Source: Alphaproteobacteria bacterium (GTDB lineage: Bacteria > Pseudomonadota > Alphaproteobacteria > Ferrovibrionales > Ferrovibrionaceae). From it: a stretch of DNA of 52,105 bases. Every line of letters begins with the position of its first letter. Position 1 is the stretch's first letter. The notes beneath the pieces were generated by a model that searched no databases, was not told the origin of the DNA, and saw only the letters and a list, made by a program, of their open reading frames with translations. The DNA is taken from contig JAGXRD010000103.1 in assembly GCA_018336035.1 (NCBI GenBank), positions 1-52,105 on the forward strand. The letters run 5' to 3'. The position numbers and the translations under genes were made by a program. Of this stretch, positions 46,113 through 52,105 are shown one piece after another.

Positions 46113-46516
46113 TTGACCAGTTCGATTTCGAAGAACAGCGTGGCGCCGGGCGGAATGATGCGGCCGTTGCCGCGTGCGCCGTAGCCGAGGTAGGACGGGA
46201 TCAGCAAGGCACGCTTGCCGCCGACCTTCATGTAGAGGACGCCTTCGTCCCAGCCCTTGATAACCTTGCCCTGCCCCAAGGCAAATTCAAACGGCTGGCC
46301 GCGTTTGTAGGAACTGTCGAACATGCGGCCGGGCTTGTTGTTTTCCCAAAGCCAGCCGGCGTAATGCACGGACACCATCTTGCCGTTCTCGGCCTTGGCG
46401 CCCGAGCCCACGACAATATCCCCAGCCCGCATCCCTGACGCGGTCTGGCGCATATTGACGGCTTCCTGTTTACCGCCGAGGCCAATGGCCCCCAGTAGAG
46501 AATCAAGCACACCCAT
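46103..46516 (-). CDS. Cytoplasmic FKBP-type peptidyl-prolyl isomerase
   Basis: A 137-residue isomerase without a signal peptide. A short N-terminal helix (LDSLLGAIGLGGKQEAVN) precedes the FKBP core: VHYAGWLWENNKPGRMFD, SSYKRGQPFEFALGQGKVI, KGWDEGVLYMKVGGKRALLI and PPGATLFFEIELVNVR. The core resembles the exported FKBP next door. Cis-trans proline isomerisation and chaperone help are expected in the cytoplasm. Confidence 0.9.
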   Translation of the reverse strand: MGVLDSLLGAIGLGGKQEAVNMRQTASGMRAGDIVVGSGAKAENGKMVSVHYAGWLWENNKPGRMFDSSYKRGQPFEFALGQGKVIKGWDEGVLYMKVGGKRALLIPSYLGYGARGNGRIIPPGATLFFEIELVNVR

Positions 46517-46645
46517 GCCCCGAGAATACCAAGCAAATTCCTTCCTGCCCAGCTTTGTTAAGGGGTTATGGAAGGGCGAATCCTAAGAGAATTTGCCGCA
46601 TTTTCAGTCAGGATAGCTAGCGGCAACCATACCGGCAGGCAGTCC

Positions 46646-47503
46646 TCAGTCGGCGCCCACCGGAGCCGAGGGAGCCGGAACCGGAAGATAATCCGCATCG
46701 GGATTATCACTGACGACCGGCAGGAACTGACCCAGATCTTCACGCAGGCTGGCCCAGTGCAGAATCTCAAGCCGGCCGTCGAAATGCTCGACCAGGGCGG
46801 TGCAGCTCTCCACCCAGTCGCCGTCGTTGCAGTACAGGATACCGTCGATATCCCGGATTTCGGCATGGTGGATATGACCACAGACCACGCCATCGACATG
46901 GCGGCGGCGGGCTTCCTCGGCAATCGCCTGTTCGTATTCCGAGATGAAGGCGACGGCGTTCTTCACCTTATGCTTCAGATATGCCGACAGCGACCAGTAG
47001 GGCAGGCCCATCCGGCGGCGCAGGTGGTTGAACCATGTATTCAGGCTGAGCGCGAAGCCGTAGGCCGCATCACCCAGCAACGCCAGCCATTTGGCGCAGC
47101 TGACGATGCCGTCGAAATGGTCGCCATGGGTGACCAGGAAGCGCCGGCCGTCCACGGTTTCGTGGATCGCCTCCATCTGCACGGTGATGCCTCCGAAGGC
47201 CAAGCCCGCGCCTTCGATGAAGTCCCGTAGTGCCTCGTCATGGTTGCCCGGCACATAGATCACGTCGGTGCCCTTGCGCGCCTTGCGCAGCAGCTTCTGC
47301 ACCACGTCGTTGTGACTCTGGTTCCAGTACCATGACCGCTTGAGCCGCCAACCGTCGACGATATCGCCGACCAGGTAGAGCGTGTCGGACTCGGTATGTT
47401 TCAGGAATTCGAGCAGCAGGTCGGCCTTGCAGCCACGGGTTCCGAGATGGATATCGGAAATCCAGATGGTGCGGTAGCGGGCCGGCATCAGCGCCATATT
47501 CAT
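46646..47503 (-). CDS. Calcineurin-like phosphoesterase, LpxH-related
   Basis: A 285-residue metallophosphoesterase. The metal-binding motifs are complete: D17 and H19 (SDIHLG), GD at 46-47 (LVGDIVDGW), GNHDE (86-90), and HGDHFD further on. It belongs with the UDP-2,3-diacylglucosamine pyrophosphatase group (COG2908-like) of lipid A synthesis. Many alphaproteobacteria use LpxI for that step, so another phosphate-ester substrate is possible. Membrane helices are absent. ATG codons at residues 1, 3 and 6 make the exact start uncertain. Confidence 0.8.
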   Translation of the reverse strand: MNMALMPARYRTIWISDIHLGTRGCKADLLLEFLKHTESDTLYLVGDIVDGWRLKRSWYWNQSHNDVVQKLLRKARKGTDVIYVPGNHDEALRDFIEGAGLAFGGITVQMEAIHETVDGRRFLVTHGDHFDGIVSCAKWLALLGDAAYGFALSLNTWFNHLRRRMGLPYWSLSAYLKHKVKNAVAFISEYEQAIAEEARRRHVDGVVCGHIHHAEIRDIDGILYCNDGDWVESCTALVEHFDGRLEILHWASLREDLGQFLPVVSDNPDADYLPVPAPSAPVGAD

Positions 47504-47644
47504 CGGTCACCTGCTCAACGAATCGCGGGAAGGGGCAAATCGTTGGCCGGGAAGATGAATCGCTTAAATCACGGTGTCCCGTGAATTTTCCATGACCCGC
47601 ATGACGGTTCGGTTACAGCCGCAAGGGGCGCGGATGCAGACAAA

Positions 47645-47678
47645 GAAAAAGGGCCTGCCGCGAGGCAGGCCCTTCGAT
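47645..47678 (-). terminator. Intrinsic terminator of the HU gene
   Basis: GGGCCTGCC (47651-47659), loop GCGA, GGCAGGCCC (47664-47672). On the minus strand the stem is followed by TTTTTCTTTG. It lies about 25 bp past the HU stop. Confidence 0.9.
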
Positions 47679-47700
47679 CTATTCACCCTTGCGGGAGAGA

Positions 47701-48006
47701 TCAGATCGCTTCCTTCAGCACCTTGGAGGCGCGGAAAGCAACCTTCTTGGAAGCCTTGATCTTGATCGGCTCGCCGGTCTGCGGGTTGCGGCCCATGCGG
47801 GCAGCGCGCTTGCGGACCTGCAGGATGCCGATATCGCCCATGCGGACGCGTTCGCCCTTCTTCAGCGACTTGGTGATCGCAGCGAAGAAATCGTCGAACA
47901 GGGCAATGGTGGACTTCTTCTGCAGCTCATGCTTCTCGGCCAGCGCCTGGGCGATCTGCTTCGCTGTCACGGTAACCGTCTTAGCGGCGGCGGCTGCTTT
48001 AGCCAT
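47701..48006 (-). CDS. HU-family DNA-binding protein
   Basis: A 101-residue nucleoid protein. After a short Ala/Lys-rich start (MAKAAAAAKTVTVTAKQ) comes the HU fold: the helical dimer core (LFDDFFAAITKSLKKGERV), the beta-arm with GRNPQTGEPI (the Arg/Pro DNA-intercalating loop) and KASKKVAFRASKVLKEAI. It carries GAGGAGAGAG just before the ATG. It is cytoplasmic, bends DNA, and is transcribed alone with its own terminator. Confidence 0.93.
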   Translation of the reverse strand: MAKAAAAAKTVTVTAKQIAQALAEKHELQKKSTIALFDDFFAAITKSLKKGERVRMGDIGILQVRKRAARMGRNPQTGEPIKIKASKKVAFRASKVLKEAI

Positions 48007-48130
48007 GGTCTCTCTCCTCAGAGTGCATCAGATGTTGGTTTTTAAACGAATCGGGAGTTGGTTCCCGAATCCTCCATAGCACCGCCTCTGCGCTTTGCCC
48101 ATCTATGAATGCAAAAAAAACCGCTAGGCA

Positions 48131-48187
48131 TGCGGATTTTCGCACTCCGGGGCGATTCGGAGCCACAAACCATGCGGGTTTATCGCA
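48131..48187. repeat. Pair of TGCG...CGCA inverted repeats
   Basis: TGCGGATTTTCGCA (48131-48144) and TGCGGGTTTATCGCA (48173-48187) share arms TGCG/CGCA and an AT-rich centre, preceded in both cases by CA. The starts are 42 bp apart, about four helical turns, upstream of the HU gene and past the exporter stop. They may be paired binding sites for one regulator. Confidence 0.4.
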
Positions 48188-48210
48188 TCCACCCCCGGAC
48201 GAAAGTCGAT

Positions 48211-49413
48211 TTAGGGGCGGCTGGTGCGGAATTTTGCCGCCAGCACGAAGACCAGCAGCGAGAGAATCCCGCAGCCCAGCATTGTCCAGATCATCGGATA
48301 CTGGCTTGGGTCGAGGTCCTGGCCGTGGCCGACCAGCATCGCCGCAAAGGCGCCGGTCGCCATCTGCAGCGCCCCGGAAAGGCCGGCGGCGGCGCCGGCC
48401 ATGCGCGGATTGACCGAGATCGCGCCGGCGATCCCATTGGGCAGCACCAGGCCATTCGACATCGCCACCACTGTCATCGGCAGGAAAATACCCGGCAGGC
48501 TGAGCGGACCAAGCCAGCTGGCCAGCGCCAGCGCGCCGGTGCCGAAGAGCTGGACGATGGCGCCCAGAGCCAGCATGCGGTCGACGCCCAGCCGCACGGC
48601 AAATCGGCCCGTGAAGAAGTTGCCGGTCAGATATCCAAGCGACACGACAATAAACCACAAACCATAATCCGAGGCGGGCTGGCCCATGACCGTGACGACC
48701 ACGAAAGGTGCGCCGGCAATAAAGGCGAAGAAAACACCGGAGGTGAACGACGTCTGCAAAACATAGCCGCAGAAGACCGGCGAGCGCAGTAGCTCGCCAT
48801 AGCCGCGCAGCAATGCCCCGGCCCCCTCGCCCTGTCCGCGCTGCACCAACGTTTCCGGCAGGGTCAAGCTGACCCAGACAAAAATGGCGACGCCGGCCAG
48901 ACTGCAGAAGGCGAAACTGGTGCGCCAGCCGAACAGGGTGTCGAGATAGCCCCCCAGGACTGGCGAGACCATCGGTGCCAGCGACATCGCCATGGTGACA
49001 TAGCCGATCATGGCCGCCGCACGATCGCGTTCATACAGATCGCGGATAATGGCGCGGCCCAGCACAAGACCGGCGCAGCCGCCAATCGCCTGCAACCCCC
49101 GGCCGACCATCAGCCAGGAGATGGATGGCGCCAATGCGCAGGCAATGCTGCCGACGCAGTAGATGCCGAGGCCCCAGAGCAGCACTGGCCGCCGGCCCCA
49201 GCGGTCGCTGATCGGTCCATAGATCAGCTGCGCCACCCCCAGGCCGACCAGGAAGAAGGTCAGTGTCAGCTGAACCGTGCCGTAATCGACCGCGAGTTCT
49301 TTCGCCAGGCCCGGCATAGATGGCAGAAAAATATTGAGCGCCAGCGGCCCCAGCGCCGTCATGGCGACCAGAATGAAAACAGACGGCTGAGTGCGAACCG
49401 GCGGGGCAGTCAT
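48211..49413 (-). CDS. Bcr/CflA-type MFS multidrug exporter
   Basis: A 400-residue polytopic transporter with about 12 helices, same subgroup as the protein at 14395: helix 1 NIFLPSMPGLAKELAVDYG, then GPISDRWGRRPVLLWG and RAIIRDLYERDRAAAMIGYV. The start is ATG 49413 (MTAPPVRTQ), which has GGAG about 10 nt upstream; an earlier start adds 17 residues without a Shine-Dalgarno. The gene is monocistronic and divergent from the FkbM methyltransferase gene. Substrate is unknown. Confidence 0.87.
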   Translation of the reverse strand: MTAPPVRTQPSVFILVAMTALGPLALNIFLPSMPGLAKELAVDYGTVQLTLTFFLVGLGVAQLIYGPISDRWGRRPVLLWGLGIYCVGSIACALAPSISWLMVGRGLQAIGGCAGLVLGRAIIRDLYERDRAAAMIGYVTMAMSLAPMVSPVLGGYLDTLFGWRTSFAFCSLAGVAIFVWVSLTLPETLVQRGQGEGAGALLRGYGELLRSPVFCGYVLQTSFTSGVFFAFIAGAPFVVVTVMGQPASDYGLWFIVVSLGYLTGNFFTGRFAVRLGVDRMLALGAIVQLFGTGALALASWLGPLSLPGIFLPMTVVAMSNGLVLPNGIAGAISVNPRMAGAAAGLSGALQMATGAFAAMLVGHGQDLDPSQYPMIWTMLGCGILSLLVFVLAAKFRTSRP

Positions 49414-49574
49414 GGCGGCAGGCTCCGGGATGGGCCGTTCGTATAGCGCCAATCCTTGCGGCAACCAAGCCTGAACCAGCCTCGGTCAGCCACCCAATGG
49501 TCACTTCAGCTTCGGCGACCGGCGGGTCAGACTGCCGTTTTCGACCCATTCATCCACCTTGAGCCATATTATCC

Positions 49575-50351
49575 ATGATGCTTCGCCCCCTGAAAACCTG
49601 GATCCGCAACACCTCGCGCGCGCTTGGTTACGACATTGTGCCGCTCCGCGACATGAAGGAGCGCGATTTCGCCATCCATCTCGGCCAGCTGTTCCGCTTC
49701 CTGCAGATCGACTGCGTCTTCGATGTCGGCGCCAATGTCGGACAGTATCGCGACTTTTTGCGCGACAAGGTCGGCTTCATCGGCCCCATCGTGTCGTTTG
49801 AACCGGTCAGCCGGAATGTGGCGATCCTGCAGCAGCGCAGCGCCAGCGATCCCAAGTGGGAGATTGTCGGCCATGCGCTGGGCAGCAGCCGCAGCAGCCT
49901 GCCGATCCATGTGATGAAATCCGACCAGTTCAGTTCGTTTCTGACACCGGACAATTCAGGGGTACCGGGCTTCGATGGGCTCAACGAACCCGAGCATATC
50001 GAGACGGTTGCTGTTTACCCCCTGGATGAGGTGTTCCCCGTGCTGCAGCAGCGGCTTGGTTTCCGCCGCCCTTATCTGAAGCTCGACACACAGGGTTTCG
50101 ACCTGGAAGTCGTGCAGGGTGCGGCGGCTACGCTGCGCCATGTCGTTGCCATGCAGACAGAAGCCTCAATCATCAATATTTATGAAGGCATGCCGGGCTA
50201 CATGGATACGATCCGCTACCTCAACGAGCGCGGCTTCGATATCTCGGGTCTGTATCCGATCAGTCGCGATCCGGGCATGCGGCTGATCGAATTCGATTGC
50301 GTGATGGTGAACCGCGCCATCGCCGAGACGGCAGCCGCGCCAAAACACTAG
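49575..50351 (+). CDS. FkbM-family methyltransferase
   Basis: A 258-residue SAM-dependent methyltransferase. The SAM-binding motif I is CVFDVGANVGQYRDF (about 55-69), then IGPIVSFEPVSRNVAIL as motif II, and LKLDTQGFDLEVVQGAAATL, typical of FkbM proteins. The family often methylates sugars in capsule, O-antigen or antibiotics. With two glycosyltransferase genes nearby it is probably part of a surface-polysaccharide locus. The stop codon overlaps that of the convergent glycosyltransferase gene. Confidence 0.88.
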   Translation: MMLRPLKTWIRNTSRALGYDIVPLRDMKERDFAIHLGQLFRFLQIDCVFDVGANVGQYRDFLRDKVGFIGPIVSFEPVSRNVAILQQRSASDPKWEIVGHALGSSRSSLPIHVMKSDQFSSFLTPDNSGVPGFDGLNEPEHIETVAVYPLDEVFPVLQQRLGFRRPYLKLDTQGFDLEVVQGAAATLRHVVAMQTEASIINIYEGMPGYMDTIRYLNERGFDISGLYPISRDPGMRLIEFDCVMVNRAIAETAAAPKH

Positions 50352-51529
50352 AGTCCCTGAGCAGCTTCAGGCTGATCGATCAGACTGATCAACTCGCTGG
50401 TATCCTCGCCGGCGACGAAATCGCTGTCTGGCAGGGCCAGCAGGCGCTGCCGGGTTTCCTGATATTCGGTCTCGGTCAGTGTCATGAAAAAGCGCACGAG
50501 TTCGTCTTCATAAGGCTCGCCGAAGTTCCAGCCTATGCGGCGTTCACTGACCAGTCGTCCGACCTCGAACCCTCCCACCGTCAGGCAGGGTACGCCGAAA
50601 TAGCCGGCTTCGTAGAAGCGACAGGGCAACAGCCAGCGCGAATTGTGTGACTGGTGTTCCAGGTCGATCGCCCAGGCGAAATCGAGATCGCTGTAGATGT
50701 CTTCCAGATCGCGCGGATTCACGTAGTCGCCTTCATAGACCACATTGTCGAGACCAGCGACGGCCTCGGCAAAAGCCTGGCGATCCACGGTTGTGAAGAT
50801 GCCGCGGAACTTGAACAGCACCAGCCCCTGCAGCCGGTGCGCCAGTCGCAGGATCAGGTCCAGCGTGTCCTGGCCGCGGATCAGGCCGCAATAGCCCACC
50901 ACCCAGCGGTAGGCATGCTTGCGCGCCTGCCGCCCGCCGCTGCCGCGCGATGCACCGGTGATCGCAGCGAAATCAGCTGGCAGTTTGTTCTCCAGCAGGA
51001 ACCAGGGCTTGCGGTAACCCTGCAGCGGCTGGAAGTAATGGCGCAGGAAACCCGGCGACGACACCACCAGCAGATCGACATGCCGAAGCGCGAAACGCTC
51101 GATCCGGCGCAGCAACTGCGACTTCCAGCCACCACCGACGAAGGCCGGCTGCACATCCAGAACTTCATAGATCACGCGCGCCGGCCGGCGACTGATCAGA
51201 CGCGCCAGCAAGGCGAGCAATAACTGATCGATATTGCGTGCATAATAAAAAGCGGCCCGACGCAGCGCACGATATTTGACGATCACACGCGGGATCGCAG
51301 CCAACAAGGCAGCGATACGACGCCCGTAGCGGCGGTCCTGCGTACGGCCCAGCGGCGTATAGGGCCAGGCTGGCTCGAAATCACGGTTGTAGTTGTCGCG
51401 CCGAAATCCAAAGACCTGCAGCTGATAACCATGGGCAAGAAAGGCCTCGGCGCGCTTCACGGTACTGACATCGCTGATGTCGGGGGCGAAGAAAACCGCC
51501 GTTCGTTTCTGTCTGACCGGATGATGCAT
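50348..51529 (-). CDS. Glycosyltransferase, GT4-like
   Basis: A 393-residue cytoplasmic or peripheral membrane enzyme. The N-terminal Rossmann half begins with AVFFAPDISDVSTVKRAEAF and contains helices with basic and hydrophobic faces (RRIERFALRHVDLLVVSS). The C-terminal half has WVVGYCGLIRGQDTLDLILRLAHRL and the EAGYFGVPCL segment, the nucleotide-sugar site of GT4-type enzymes (E-x7-E is only partly seen). Role in polysaccharide synthesis is inferred. The gene converges with the FkbM gene, with overlapping stops, and is divergent from the partial gene at the window end. Confidence 0.8.
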   Translation of the reverse strand: MHHPVRQKRTAVFFAPDISDVSTVKRAEAFLAHGYQLQVFGFRRDNYNRDFEPAWPYTPLGRTQDRRYGRRIAALLAAIPRVIVKYRALRRAAFYYARNIDQLLLALLARLISRRPARVIYEVLDVQPAFVGGGWKSQLLRRIERFALRHVDLLVVSSPGFLRHYFQPLQGYRKPWFLLENKLPADFAAITGASRGSGGRQARKHAYRWVVGYCGLIRGQDTLDLILRLAHRLQGLVLFKFRGIFTTVDRQAFAEAVAGLDNVVYEGDYVNPRDLEDIYSDLDFAWAIDLEHQSHNSRWLLPCRFYEAGYFGVPCLTVGGFEVGRLVSERRIGWNFGEPYEDELVRFFMTLTETEYQETRQRLLALPDSDFVAGEDTSELISLIDQPEAAQGL

Positions 51530-51787
51530 GCGGCTCCGTGCGAAAGCATGGCGAAATCATGTCCGGCGAAGGCCGGAAAATCCTGCGCGATGCTAGGGTG
51601 CGGCATGCGCTGCTAGGTGTGATCAATCTGTGCGCGTGGCACATCACGACAGCATGTAACTGCCTGTGGAATGCGGATTTTTATGCGTTTTACAGTGTAT
51701 CTGGCGGTCACAGTCTGATCACTGGAGATTGGACGGCCCCTCCGCTTCGATGCAGCTGTTCAATCCGTTTTCGATTCAGGATTCACT

Positions 51788-52105
51788 GTGACAGCGATTG
51801 CCGCCCAGCATCATTCCCATGCGCCTGCCAATGCGACCCCACCCGCGCGCCGCTTCGAGCGCGTCGCGGTCAGCAGCATCTTCGGCGATCCCATGGATCG
51901 TCGCACCTGGTCGGCTGCGCCTTACAATGTCGCCTCCTGCCTGCAGAAGCTGGGTATTGCGGTCGAGGGCATCCATTCCGGCGGCACGCGCGGCGAGCGG
52001 GGCCTGCTGGCGCTGTATTACATGATGACCGGCTATGGTCGGCCGCATAGCAGCGAAGCCATACTTCGGCTGGCCTCGGCCCGCCGCAAGGCTGCCGAAC
52101 GGCTC
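51788..52105 (+). CDS. Glycosyltransferase N-terminus, cut by window end
   Basis: An open frame of 106 codons running off the end, starting at GTG 51788 with AGG about 7 nt upstream. After a 22-residue His/Ala/Pro-rich leader, the protein reads RVAVSSIFGDPMDRRTWSAAPYNVASCLQKLG. The W-S-x-x-P-Y pattern is seen in some GT4-like glycosyltransferases, where the N-terminal domain starts in this way. The position after a glycosyltransferase and a methyltransferase gene supports that reading. Only the first part can be judged. Confidence 0.5.
   Translation, partial: MTAIAAQHHSHAPANATPPARRFERVAVSSIFGDPMDRRTWSAAPYNVASCLQKLGIAVEGIHSGGTRGERGLLALYYMMTGYGRPHSSEAILRLASARRKAAERL

Noticed and set aside
51530-51787. 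Gap before the partial glycosyltransferase gene checked for a promoter or RNA
   Set aside because: AT-rich with a distant GTGATCA/TGATCAC repeat (51619-51625 and 51716-51722), but no convincing -35/-10 pair or structure.

Overview
The window looks like a stretch of chromosome from a GC-rich alphaproteobacterium, most likely of the Rhodospirillales type; I cannot name the genus. The evidence is a circularly permuted two-piece tmRNA gene, an alpha-type SspB next to it, a full ccmA-to-ccmI cytochrome c maturation operon, DUF2336 and PAS-GGDEF signalling proteins, ThyX, and many branched-chain-type ABC transporters. Genes are tightly packed, with many ATGA/GTGA overlaps. No IS element, prophage, CRISPR array or tRNA gene was seen.

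Layout. 1-5.1 kb: a palindromic intergenic repeat, a DUF2336 protein coupled to a PAS-GGDEF diguanylate cyclase, a HAD nucleotidase, dapD and a receiver protein. 5.4-10.6 kb: a MarR regulator and a five-gene Liv-type ABC importer ending at a terminator. 10.7-13.4 kb (minus strand): ssrA (tmRNA), sspB and class I fumarase. 13.4-20.6 kb: thyX, a Bcr/CflA exporter, an atypical receiver/Hpt-like pair, dapF, mtaB, ftsY and a NUDIX hydrolase. 20.7-25.2 kb: a second MarR gene and an SsuABC/NMT1-type importer with an FAD oxidoreductase. 25.3-32.8 kb: a small unknown gene and the complete ccmABCDEFGHI operon. 32.9-41.3 kb: a second Liv-type importer with a long-chain acyl-CoA synthetase and a PaaK-like ligase. 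41.6-44.6 kb: aconitase. 44.7-48 kb: a low-GC orphan membrane protein, two FKBP isomerases, a calcineurin-like phosphoesterase and HU. 48.2-52.1 kb: a second Bcr/CflA exporter and surface-glycan genes (FkbM methyltransferase and two glycosyltransferases, the last cut by the window end).

How genes work together. ssrA and sspB form a ribosome-rescue and tag-delivery unit: the tmRNA encodes the tag ANDNRVALAA and SspB hands tagged proteins to ClpXP. The ccm operon supplies c-type cytochromes. The fadD-livGHM-SBP-livF-paaK cluster joins uptake of a hydrophobic or aromatic acid to CoA activation. dapD and dapF (lysine and peptidoglycan) each sit beside a receiver protein with the same GPDRRR tail.

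Most unusual observations. (1) Aconitase begins with a histone-H1-like tail of about 106 residues rich in Lys and Ala with no acidic residue; a shorter tail of the same kind starts the PaaK-like ligase 7.4 kb away. (2) An adjacent receiver/Hpt-like pair has lost both phosphorylatable residues (Asp to Glu, His to Phe). (3) A low-GC orphan membrane protein lies just after the aconitase terminator.
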